DNA from: UBA9676 sp036522155
GTDB lineage: Bacteria; Actinomycetota; Actinomycetes; Streptosporangiales; Streptosporangiaceae
NCBI GenBank assembly: GCA_036522155.1
Contig: DATDGI010000425.1
Location: 1 to 15,396 of the forward strand
DNA: 15,396 bases
Direction: 5' to 3'
A model generated the notes under the pieces. That model saw nothing but the letters and a program-made list of their open reading frames with translations, made no database searches and had not been told where the DNA came from. The position numbers and the translations under genes are program-made. This document shows, piece by piece, positions 9,055 through 15,396 of this stretch. Positions within the stretch are counted from its first letter, which is position 1. Each line of letters starts with the position of its first letter.

Positions 9055-9237
9055 GAGGTCCTTAGCGACGGGGTGGGCGCCGCCCATGGTATCGCCCGGG
9101 TATCCTCCCTGTTCACGCTTATGTCAGGGAAGGCCCGGGTTTGTCCGCCCGGGCCGTTCCCGCCCCGCTCCCCCGGGCCGTGCGGCACAATTGCCCAGGT
9201 AGTGGCCGCAGGAACGGCGCCCGGAACGGAGGTAGGC
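9055..9237. promoter_or_regulatory. Shared divergent promoter region of MHYT gene and copA, with a direct repeat
   Basis: This 183-bp gap must carry both promoters. GGTATC occurs at 9088-9093 and 9099-9104, an exact direct repeat with an 11-bp period, about one helical turn, so two proteins could bind on one face. No convincing CueR dyad or clear CsoR-type ATACCCC/GGGGTAT inverted repeat is seen. -10 and -35 boxes could not be assigned with confidence. Confidence 0.4.
9228..9233 (+). promoter_or_regulatory. Strong ribosome binding site that fixes the copA start
   Basis: GGAGGT lies 4 bases before the GTG at 9238. This decides the start against a very long upstream open frame reaching back through the MHYT gene on the other strand. 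Confidence 0.8.
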
Positions 9238-11613
9238 GTGCAGGAGGTGTCCGCGAGGCCGGCGCCTGCCGGAAGTGCCCCCGCCCAGTGGCGGGTCGAG
9301 CTCTCGGTCAGCGGCATGACCTGCGCGGCCTGTGCGGCGCGGGTCGAGAAGCGGCTCAGCCTGGTCGACCCCGGCATCGCCGCCGCGGTCAGCCTGGCGA
9401 CGGAAACCGCGACGATCACCGCGCCGCGGGCGGTCTCGGCGGAGGCTCTGATCGCGGCGGTCACAGAGGCCGGGTACACCGCGGAGGTGGCCGGGCCCGG
9501 CGCCCCGGCGGCGGCCCAGCCGGAATCCGGCCCTGACAGCCAGGTCCGCTACCTGCGGCGCCGGCTCATGCTCGCGCTCATCTTCTTTGTCCCGCTCAGC
9601 GACCTGTCCATCAGCCTGTCCCTGTTCCCTGCGTACCGGTTCCCCGGCTGGCAGTGGGTGCTGGTGGCCCTGGCGGCACCGGTGGCGCTGTGGGCCGCGT
9701 GGCCATTTCACCGCGCGGCGGTCAGGAACGCCCGGCACGGCGCGTGCTCGATGGACACGCTGGTATCCCTGGGCGTCACGGCGGCCTGCGGGTGGTCGGT
9801 GTATGCGATGTTCCACCTGGACCGCAGGTCCGGGGTGAGCGCCTTCCAGGAACTGGCGCACGCCTCCGGGGGCGGCATCTACCTCGAGGTCGCGGCGGCG
9901 GTCACGACGTTCCTCCTGGCCGGGCGGTTCTACGAGGCCCGGGCCCGCAGTTCGGCCGGCGCCGCCATGCGTGCCCTGGCGGCCGCCGCGGCCAGGGACG
10001 TCTGCGTGCTCGGCGCCGACGGCACCGAACGGCGCATCCCGGCCGACCAGCTGGAGCGCGGCGACCTATTCGTGGTCCGGCCCGGAGAGAAGATCGCCGC
10101 CGACGGCGAGGTGGTGGCCGGCGAGTCAGCCGTGGACCGGAGCATGATGACGGGCGAGCCGGTCCCGGGCGAGGCGGCGGCCGGCGATTCCGTCGTCGCC
10201 GGCACGATCGCCGTGTCCGGCCGGCTGGTGGTCAGGGCCGTCCGGGTCGGGCCGGATACCCAGCTGGCCCACCTGGTCAGGCTGGTCAGCGAGGCGCAGG
10301 CGGACAAGGCCGCCATCCAGCGCCTGGCGGACCGGGTGTCCGGCGTGTTCGTCCCCCTGGTGCTGGTGGCCGCGGCGCTCACCCTGGCCGGCTGGCTGAT
10401 CGCCGGCGCCCCGGCCGAGCGGGCGTTCAGCGCCGGGCTCGCGGTGCTGATCATCGCGTGCCCATGCGCGCTGGGCCTGGCGACCCCCGCCGCGCTGGTG
10501 GCGGCCTGCGGCCGCGGCGCGCAGCTGGGCATCTTCGTCAAGGGGCACCAGGCGCTGGAAAGCTCCGGGGTGGTCGACACCGTCGTGTTCGACAAGACCG
10601 GAACCGTCACCACCGGCCACATGGCGGTGACCGAGCTGGTGACCGCGCCGGAAACGGGCCGGCTTGAGCTGCTCAGGTACGCCGGAGCCGTGGAGCACGC
10701 ATCGGAACATGCCATCGCCGCTGCGATCAGCACGGCCGCCGCGACCGAGGCCGCGCCGCTGCCGGCGGCCGACGGCTTCCAGGCACTGCCGGGTCTTGGC
10801 GCGCGCGGCGTGGTGGACGGCCATCAGGTCGTGCTGGGGCGGGAGAAGCTGCTTGCCGGCCTGGGCATCATCGTGCCCGCTGGGCTGGCCGCCCGGTGCG
10901 CGCAGTGGGAACAGGCGGGCCGGACCACGGTCTTCGTGAGCTGGGACGGTCAGGCCCGGGGCGTGATCGCGGTGGCTGACGACATCAAGCCATCGGCCCC
11001 GGCGGCCGTGACCGAGCTGCGCCGGCTCGGGCTGCGGCCGGTCCTGCTGACCGGCGACAATGAGGCGACCGCCCGGGCCGTCGCGGGCACCGTGGGCATC
11101 GATGACGTGATCGCCGGGGTGGCGCCGGCCGCCAAGGCCGCGGTCATCACGGACCTGCAGGCCAATGGGCACAAGGTGGCCATGGTGGGCGACGGGGTGA
11201 ACGATGCCCCCGCCATCGCCGCCGCCGACCTCGGCCTGGCCGTCGGCGCGGGCACCGATGCGGCGATCTGCGCCGCCGACCTGATCCTGCTCAGGGAGGA
11301 TCTGCGGATCGTGCCGGACGCGATCAAGCTCGCCCGCGCCACCCTCAAGACCATCAGGCGCAACCTGGCGTGGGCATTTGGCTACAACATCGCGGCCGTG
11401 CCGCTCGCCGCGCTTGGCTTCCTCAACCCGCTCATCGCCGCCGCCGCGATGACGATGTCGTCGGTGCTGGTGGTCGCGAACAGCCTGCGGCTGCGCCGGT
11501 TCCGGGCCGCGCCCGCCGAGCCGGACGGTGCGCCACGCCCGGCGGCCGGACGGCTACCCCTCCCCCGGGTGGGTGCGCCGGTGGTGGAACCGGCTGATCC
11601 CGGCCTGCGCTAG
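9238..11613 (+). CDS. copA: Cu(I)-exporting P-type ATPase (CopA, P1B-1)
   Basis: A 791-residue P-type ATPase that exports Cu(I) across the cytoplasmic membrane. Domains in order: an N-terminal heavy-metal-associated domain (about 19-85) with GMTCAAC (26-32), two lead-in helices, an actuator domain with TGEP (305-308), the transport-site CPC (408-410), phosphorylated D452 in DKTGT (452-456), the nucleotide domain, the hinge GDGVND (651-656), then two final helices. NLAWAFGYN (709-717) and MTMSS (738-742) carry the Tyr, Asn, Met and Ser residues that mark Cu(I)-specific P1B-1 pumps. The ATP-site motif usually written SEHP reads SEHA (489-492): the ATP-contacting His491 is kept but Pro is Ala. 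The GTG at 9238 has GGAGGT just upstream. It is divergent from an MHYT sensor. Its last 60 bp overlap the convergent hydratase gene. No CopZ chaperone or CsoR gene is visible nearby. Confidence 0.93.
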   Translation: MQEVSARPAPAGSAPAQWRVELSVSGMTCAACAARVEKRLSLVDPGIAAAVSLATETATITAPRAVSAEALIAAVTEAGYTAEVAGPGAPAAAQPESGPDSQVRYLRRRLMLALIFFVPLSDLSISLSLFPAYRFPGWQWVLVALAAPVALWAAWPFHRAAVRNARHGACSMDTLVSLGVTAACGWSVYAMFHLDRRSGVSAFQELAHASGGGIYLEVAAAVTTFLLAGRFYEARARSSAGAAMRALAAAAARDVCVLGADGTERRIPADQLERGDLFVVRPGEKIAADGEVVAGESAVDRSMMTGEPVPGEAAAGDSVVAGTIAVSGRLVVRAVRVGPDTQLAHLVRLVSEAQADKAAIQRLADRVSGVFVPLVLVAAALTLAGWLIAGAPAERAFSAGLAVLIIACPCALGLATPAALVAACGRGAQLGIFVKGHQALESSGVVDTVVFDKTGTVTTGHMAVTELVTAPETGRLELLRYAGAVEHASEHAIAAAISTAAATEAAPLPAADGFQALPGLGARGVVDGHQVVLGREKLLAGLGIIVPAGLAARCAQWEQAGRTTVFVSWDGQARGVIAVADDIKPSAPAAVTELRRLGLRPVLLTGDNEATARAVAGTVGIDDVIAGVAPAAKAAVITDLQANGHKVAMVGDGVNDAPAIAAADLGLAVGAGTDAAICAADLILLREDLRIVPDAIKLARATLKTIRRNLAWAFGYNIAAVPLAALGFLNPLIAAAAMTMSSVLVVANSLRLRRFRAAPAEPDGAPRPAAGRLPLPRVGAPVVEPADPGLR

Positions 11614-12342
11614 CCCGGCGGCGTCAACGCGGCGTGCCGCCTCCGTCTCCGCGGCCATGGCCTGCTCGACCAGCGCCAGCGGCGGCCGCAGCAGCTCCAG
11701 GTGAGCCGCTGTGGCGGTACCTGGCTGAGTCCACCAGTGCACCGTGGCGATCGCGGCCTCGACCAGCCCGCCGGTCACGATCTCGTCCAGCAGCCCGGCC
11801 GCGAGCGCCTGCTCGGCGCCGATTCGTGGCCCTTCGATCACCATGCGCATCGCCCGGTGGCCAGCCAGCCGTGGCAGCAGCACGCTGGCGGCGTTGGAGA
11901 TGGTCAGCCCCAGGCCGTTCTCCGGCAGGAAGAACTCCGCCGCCGGGCTGCCGATCCGGGCATCGAAACACAGGATCATCTCGGCCGCGCCGCCAACCGC
12001 GATCCCGTTGACGGCGGCGATGACCGGCACCCGCGTCGTCAGCGCCGCCCGGGTGATGTCGTGGAAGAGCTCGATCTCACCGGCCAGCCCGCCGGGCGGG
12101 AGCCCGGCCGCCGCCGCCAGGTCCTCACCGGCGCAGAAGGCCCGGCCCGCGCCGGTGAGCACGATCCCCCGCGCCGACTCACCGTCCCCGAACCGGCGCA
12201 GGAGCGCGGCGAGTTCCCGGCGCATGTCCGCGGTGAGCGCGTTGAGCTTCTCCGGCCGCTGCAGGGTGATCACCGCGACGTCGTCCCGCATGGCCACCCC
12301 GACGTGGCCGGCACCGCTCCCCCCGGCCGGCATGCTCATCAC
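11554..12342 (-). CDS. Enoyl-CoA hydratase/isomerase family protein
   Basis: A 262-residue crotonase-fold protein, the normal length. Seen: LQRPEKLNALTADM (28-40), the first oxyanion loop GRAFCAGEDL (66-75), the second loop NGIAVGGAAEM (112-122), and FFLPENGLGL (137-146). Glu121 and Glu141 sit where the two catalytic glutamates of true enoyl-CoA hydratases are found, so hydratase chemistry on a short or medium acyl-CoA is plausible; isomerase or other crotonase activity remains possible. Start choice is open between GTG 12342, ATG 12339 and ATG 12333. There is no Shine-Dalgarno at good spacing, but a TAAATT -10-like box 8 bases upstream of 12342 (minus strand) fits a leaderless message. The 3' end runs 60 bp into copA on the opposite strand. 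It is divergent from a two-component system that may control it. Confidence 0.9.
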   Translation of the reverse strand: MMSMPAGGSGAGHVGVAMRDDVAVITLQRPEKLNALTADMRRELAALLRRFGDGESARGIVLTGAGRAFCAGEDLAAAAGLPPGGLAGEIELFHDITRAALTTRVPVIAAVNGIAVGGAAEMILCFDARIGSPAAEFFLPENGLGLTISNAASVLLPRLAGHRAMRMVIEGPRIGAEQALAAGLLDEIVTGGLVEAAIATVHWWTQPGTATAAHLELLRPPLALVEQAMAAETEAARRVDAAGLAQAGISRFHHRRTHPGEG

Positions 12343-12345
12343 AAG

Positions 12346-12361
12346 GTAGGAATTTACCTAC
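12346..12361. promoter_or_regulatory. Inverted repeat centred on the hydratase -10-like hexamer
   Basis: GTAGG (12346-12350) and CCTAC (12357-12361) flank six bases that read TAAATT on the minus strand (12351-12356). That hexamer fits TANNNT and lies 8 bases before the hydratase GTG. A repressor bound here would cover the -10 box of a leaderless promoter. No good -35 is seen. Confidence 0.45.
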
Positions 12362-12398
12362 TTCAGAAGTGGGCATACACCCATCGCGCGAACGCGCG
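12360..12398. promoter_or_regulatory. Two further short dyads in the hydratase-kinase divergent gap
   Basis: ACTTC-A-GAAGT (12360-12370) and CGCGCG-AA-CGCGCG (12385-12398) are perfect short inverted repeats directly next to the -10-centred dyad. The second is of a kind that arises easily in GC-rich DNA; the first, in a local AT-richer patch, is more notable. Binding proteins are unknown. Confidence 0.3.
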
Positions 12399-12410
12399 TG
12401 CCGGGCCACG

Positions 12411-13574
12411 ATGACAATCATGGACACCTTTTCCGCCAAACGGCGGATGCCCGCCCTGGCCAGCCTCCCCGCCTGGCCCCGCGTCCAGGCCCTCGTGCGC
12501 ACGGCCGGCTGGGGCATCCTGCTCGTCCCGGTGCTCGTGCTGATCGGCACCCAGTTCACCCGGACCATCCCGTGGCCGGTCATGGCCATCCTGGCGGTGG
12601 TCATGATCGTGCTGGCCCCGGCCCTGGCCGCGGACCTGGCCGCCCTCGGCCTCATCGGCTTTGGGCTCTACGCGGTCTACTTCGCGCTGAGGACACCGGG
12701 GCCCGACAACACGATCCATCCGACCTCGGTTCACGCTCAACCGGGGGGCTACTACAAAGTCCTGAACCAGCAACCCTCCTTCCTAGGCAGCACGTACGGG
12801 CACGGCGTCCTGCTGGATCTGGTGGCCGGCGTCCTGCTGCTGGCCCTGGGCTGCTGGCTGGTGCCGCGCACGATCGGCCGGCACGCCCGCCTGGCCACCC
12901 GGAACGCGGCCCTGGCCAGCCGGGTCAGCCGGCTCACAGAAACCCGCGGGGCCGCCGTCGACACCGCCTCGGCCGAGCTGCGGCGGGTGGAGCGCGACCT
13001 GCACGACGGGGCGCAGGCCCGGCTGGTCGCCCTCGGCATCAACCTGCGCGCCGCGGAGCACATGATCAGGACGAACCCCGACGCCGCGCTCGCCCTGGTG
13101 GCCGAATCCCGGCGGAACTCGGCCCGTGCCCTCGGGGAACTGCGCGCCCTGGTCCGTGGCATCGTCCCGCCGGTGCTCGCCGACCGGGGCCTGCCCGACG
13201 CGATCCAGGCGCTGGCCCTTGACTCCCCCCTGGCCACCGAGGTGGACATGCGGCTGCCCGGCCGCCCGCCGATGCCGGTCGAGTCCGCGGTCTACTACGC
13301 CGTGGCCGAGGCCCTGGCCAACGCGGCCAAGCACGCCGGTGCCAGCCAGGTGCACATCCGGGCCGCGCACCAGGCCGGGATGCTGCGGATCGAGGTCACC
13401 GACGACGGCCACGGCGGTGCCGATCCCGCCCGCGGCAGCGGATTGAGGGGCATCGAGCGCCGGCTGGGTACATTCGACGGCATCCTCGCCGTGAGCAGTC
13501 CGCCCGGCGGGCCGACCATCATCGTGATCGAGGTGCCGTGCGCGTTGTCGTCGCCGAAGACCTCTTCCTGCTGA
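12411..13574 (+). CDS. Two-component sensor histidine kinase (HisKA_3/NarL-partner type)
   Basis: A 387-residue kinase. Three hydrophobic segments (about 33-49, 56-94 which may be two helices, and 134-152) surround an outside loop of about 40 residues (95-133), then a coiled-coil-like stretch (about 160-195). The HisKA_3 box ERDLHDGAQARL holds the phospho-acceptor His198. The ATPase domain has N-box EALANAAKH (300-308), G1 DDGHGGAD (331-338) and G2 GSGLRGI (342-348). It would autophosphorylate on an unknown envelope signal and pass phosphate to the response regulator encoded immediately after, overlapping by 37 bp. The start is uncertain: ATG 12411 or 12420, or GTG 12369; none has a clear ribosome site. 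I use 12411. The C-terminus beyond IVIEVP is short and reads through the start of the regulator gene. Confidence 0.92.
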   Translation: MTIMDTFSAKRRMPALASLPAWPRVQALVRTAGWGILLVPVLVLIGTQFTRTIPWPVMAILAVVMIVLAPALAADLAALGLIGFGLYAVYFALRTPGPDNTIHPTSVHAQPGGYYKVLNQQPSFLGSTYGHGVLLDLVAGVLLLALGCWLVPRTIGRHARLATRNAALASRVSRLTETRGAAVDTASAELRRVERDLHDGAQARLVALGINLRAAEHMIRTNPDAALALVAESRRNSARALGELRALVRGIVPPVLADRGLPDAIQALALDSPLATEVDMRLPGRPPMPVESAVYYAVAEALANAAKHAGASQVHIRAAHQAGMLRIEVTDDGHGGADPARGSGLRGIERRLGTFDGILAVSSPPGGPTIIVIEVPCALSSPKTSSC

Positions 13575-14182
13575 GGGAAGGGCTGTCCCGGCTGCTCGAG
13601 GCGCACGGATGCGAGATTGCCGCCGCGGTCGGTGACGGGCCGGCCCTGGTCGAGGCGCTGCTCTCGGAGCGGCCCGATGTCGCCATCGTGGATGTGCGGC
13701 TGCCGCCGACCTTCACCGACGAGGGGCTGCGCGCAGCGCTGGCGGCCCGGCGGCAGCTGCCCGGGCTGCCGGTGCTGGTCCTGTCGCAGTACGTCGAGCA
13801 GCTATATGCCCGGGAACTGCTCGCCGACCGGGCCGGCGGGGTGGGATACCTGCTCAAGGACCGGGTCTTCACCGACGACCAGTTCATGGACGCGCTGCGG
13901 ACCGTGGCCGCCGGCGGCTCGGTCATGGACCCCGAGGTCGTCGCCAAGCTGCTGGTCCGGCATGCCCGGGACGAGCCGGTCACGCGGCTGACCGACCGGG
14001 AGCGGGACGTGCTGGCGCTCATGGCCGAAGGGCGCTCGAACAACGCGATCGCGCAGCACCTGTTCGTCTCGGAGAAGGCGGTCAGCAAGCACTGCACATC
14101 GATCTTTGACAAGCTCGGCCTGCCGCCGTCGGAGAACGACAACCGGCGCGTGCTGGCCGTCCTGGCCTATCTCAACTCCTGA
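13538..14182 (+). CDS. NarL/LuxR-type response regulator
   Basis: A 214-residue regulator. The receiver domain (1-120) has acidic pocket residues in VVAED (4-8), phospho-acceptor D52 in VAIVDVRLPP, S83 in VLSQY, and K107 in YLLKDR. The C-terminal LuxR-type DNA-binding domain (about 149-210) starts LTDRERDVLALMAEGRSNNA and continues with the recognition helix SEKAVSKHCTSIFDKLGL. The GTG at 13538 has GAGG 4 bases upstream and lies inside the kinase gene, overlapping its last 37 bp, which implies translational coupling. The partner kinase is certain from context. Targets are not; the divergent hydratase promoter and the downstream VOC/PLP genes are the nearest candidates. Confidence 0.94.
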   Translation: MRVVVAEDLFLLREGLSRLLEAHGCEIAAAVGDGPALVEALLSERPDVAIVDVRLPPTFTDEGLRAALAARRQLPGLPVLVLSQYVEQLYARELLADRAGGVGYLLKDRVFTDDQFMDALRTVAAGGSVMDPEVVAKLLVRHARDEPVTRLTDRERDVLALMAEGRSNNAIAQHLFVSEKAVSKHCTSIFDKLGLPPSENDNRRVLAVLAYLNS

Positions 14183-14217
14183 CGCGCTGGCCGCGCCACG
14201 CCCGGCCCGGCCGCCGG

Positions 14218-14223
14218 TACGGT
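14218..14223 (+). promoter_or_regulatory. Possible -10 box for a leaderless VOC-PLP operon
   Basis: TACGGT matches TANNNT and is separated by 6 bases from the ATG at 14230, the spacing of leaderless actinobacterial transcripts. No Shine-Dalgarno precedes that ATG and no -35 box is clear. Confidence 0.4.
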
Positions 14224-14229
14224 CGGGCT

Positions 14230-14592
14230 ATGGCTAACCGGATCACGTCGATCGCGATCGACTGCGCCGACCCCGACTCGCTGGCCCGGTTCTGGGTTGC
14301 GGTGCTCGGCTGGCAGGTGACGGACCGGGACGAGGGCATCGTGTCGATCGGCGCCCCGGGGTCCCCGTTCGGCCTGGACTTCGTGTGGGTGCCCGAGCCG
14401 AAGCGGGTCAAGAACCGGCTGCACCTCGATCTCAACCCCACCGACCGGGACCAGGACGCCGAACTGACCCGGCTGCTCGATCTCGGCGCCACCCCGGCCG
14501 ACGTCGGCCAGGGCGATGTCAGCTGGCATGTGCTCGCCGATCCCGAAGGCAACGAGTTCTGCCTGCTGCGCAGCCGGGTCACCGCCGCGTGA
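14230..14592 (+). CDS. VOC family protein (glyoxalase-like)
   Basis: A 120-residue single-module-pair VOC protein of the Glyoxalase_6 style. The N-terminal strand-helix reads ITSIAIDCADPDSLARFWVA with VLGWQV following; mid-protein RLHLDLNPTD supplies a His in the third strand. The second half has WHVLADPEGNEFCLLR, the usual closing strand with DPEGN. It differs clearly from the VOC protein near the start of the window, so the two are not recent duplicates. The start at 14230 is supported by its position 6 bases after a TACGGT box. The stop overlaps the GTG of the PLP enzyme by 4 bp, so both are translated together. Function is unknown; dioxygenase, lyase or ligand-binding roles all remain possible. 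A role tied to the PLP enzyme's substrate or reactive product is inferred from coupling only. Confidence 0.88.
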   Translation: MANRITSIAIDCADPDSLARFWVAVLGWQVTDRDEGIVSIGAPGSPFGLDFVWVPEPKRVKNRLHLDLNPTDRDQDAELTRLLDLGATPADVGQGDVSWHVLADPEGNEFCLLRSRVTAA

Positions 14593-15396
14593 GCGGTCCC
14601 CCGCGGCTGCCGCTCCCCTGGCACGCCACTCCCCTGGCCCGGGCCTGGACCTGCCCGCCGCCCGCCCGGTCCCCCGCCGCCTTCCACGCGCTGCTGCCCG
14701 ATTACTCACCGACACCACTGATCGACGTTCCGTCGCTGGCGGCCGGCCTGGGGGTGGGCCGGGTACTCGTCAAGGACGAGTCGTCGCGGCTCGGCCTGCC
14801 CGCGTTCAAGGCGCTGGGCGCGTCCTGGGCCGTGCACCAGCTGCTGGCCACCGGGGCCGGCGACGGCCCGCCCGGCCCCCATGATCTGGCCGGGCTGCGC
14901 CGCCTGGCCGCCGCCCGGCCCGGGCTCGTGCTGGTCACCGCCACCGACGGCAACCATGGCCGGGCGGTCGCCCGGATGGCCCGGCTGACCGGGGCGGCGG
15001 CCCGCGTCTTCGTGCCCGCGTTTGTCACCGGGCACGCGGCCGGCGCGATCGCCGCCGAGGGCGCCGAGGTGGTCACGGTGCCCGGCAGTTATGACGAGGC
15101 GGTCGCGGCCGCCGCCCGCTGGGTGCCCTCGCGGCCGGGCGCGGTGCTGGTGCAGGACACCGCGTGGCCAGGCTACGAGCAGGTGCCGGGCTGGATTGTC
15201 GAGGGCTACTCCACCTTGTTCGCCGAGCTCGACGAGCAGCTCACCCGGGCCGGGGCCGGCCCGCCAGCGCTGGTGGTGGTCCCGGTCGGGGTGGGCTCGC
15301 TAGCGCAGGCGGCCGTCGCCCACTACCGCGGCCATGGCCGCGGCGCGGGCACCGCCCTGCTGGCGGTGGAACCCGATACCGCCGCCTGCACCCTGG
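14589..15396 (+). CDS. dpaL: PLP-dependent enzyme, diaminopropionate ammonia-lyase-like (3' truncated by window edge)
   Basis: An open frame runs from GTG 14589 to the window end, giving 269 visible residues of a protein that is usually about 400. It belongs to the fold-type II PLP family (threonine synthase/tryptophan synthase beta). KDESSRLGLPAFKALGAS holds Lys74, the expected Schiff-base lysine. TATDGNHGRAVARMA is the substrate/phosphate loop with the Asp-Gly-Asn-His signature. VQDTAWPGYEQVPGWIVEGY closely recalls the VQDTAW.GYE segment of diaminopropionate ammonia-lyase (DpaL/YgeX), which breaks 2,3-diaminopropionate to pyruvate and ammonia; PVGVGSL begins the glycine-rich phosphate region. 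The first 30 residues are a Pro/Ala-rich lead. The GTGA overlap with the VOC gene indicates one operon. A threonine-dehydratase-like activity is the main alternative. The C-terminal third cannot be judged. Confidence 0.85.
   Translation, partial: MSGPPRLPLPWHATPLARAWTCPPPARSPAAFHALLPDYSPTPLIDVPSLAAGLGVGRVLVKDESSRLGLPAFKALGASWAVHQLLATGAGDGPPGPHDLAGLRRLAAARPGLVLVTATDGNHGRAVARMARLTGAAARVFVPAFVTGHAAGAIAAEGAEVVTVPGSYDEAVAAAARWVPSRPGAVLVQDTAWPGYEQVPGWIVEGYSTLFAELDEQLTRAGAGPPALVVVPVGVGSLAQAAVAHYRGHGRGAGTALLAVEPDTAACTL

Noticed and set aside
8674..9237. Upstream extension of the copA frame
   Set aside because: It reads antisense to the MHYT gene, is His/Asp/Gly-rich and family-unlike, and GGAGGT sits right before GTG 9238.
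9061..9237. CueR- or CsoR-type operator upstream of copA
   Set aside because: No ACCTTCC/GGAAGGT dyad and no clear ATACCCC/GGGGTAT inverted repeat was found; only the GGTATC direct repeat is present.
14183..14229. Terminator after the response regulator
   Set aside because: Only a 4-bp TGGC/GCCA stem is visible in this GC-rich gap, which is too weak to call.

Overview
This is a very GC-rich window with strong G/C bias at third codon positions, GTG starts, GTGA/ATGA gene overlaps and several start codons that look leaderless. It is almost certainly chromosomal DNA of an actinomycete (Actinomycetota). No tRNA, rRNA, insertion sequence, integrase or CRISPR array is visible. All function calls come from reading motifs; no database search was run.

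Layout. (1) 1-1080: the 3' part of an amidohydrolase gene whose start lies outside the window. (2) 1175-7757, all on +: a VOC (glyoxalase/bleomycin-resistance fold) protein, a short UvrA-type ATPase lacking the UvrB-binding region, a PadR regulator, an ABC ATPase and a large FtsX/MacB-type permease. The last three overlap by 4 bp at each junction and start behind a perfect 15+15 bp inverted repeat that overlaps a likely -10 box. The block reads like a drug or genotoxin resistance module: detoxify or sequester, handle lesions, sense, export. (3) 7758-8163: a poor region with a UUCG-capped hairpin, an orphan promoter-like box, a C-terminal remnant of a larger gene and a 14-bp AT-rich palindrome. 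(4) 8164-11613: a divergent pair, an MHYT membrane sensor (-) and a CopA-type Cu(I) P-type ATPase (+). MHYT domains have been proposed to bind copper, so the pairing is suggestive. (5) 11554-12342 (-): an enoyl-CoA hydratase/isomerase whose 3' end overlaps copA by 60 bp. (6) 12411-14182 (+): a two-component pair (HisKA_3 kinase, NarL-type regulator) divergent from the hydratase across a short dyad-rich gap. (7) 14230-15396 (+): a second VOC protein overlapping by 4 bp a PLP enzyme resembling diaminopropionate ammonia-lyase, cut by the window edge.

Most promising for follow-up: the VOC/UvrA-like/PadR/ABC block with its operator, the MHYT-CopA pair, and the dyad centred on a -10-like hexamer between the hydratase and the kinase. 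None of these proves a new system; the individual families are known, and the novelty would lie in their combination and regulation.
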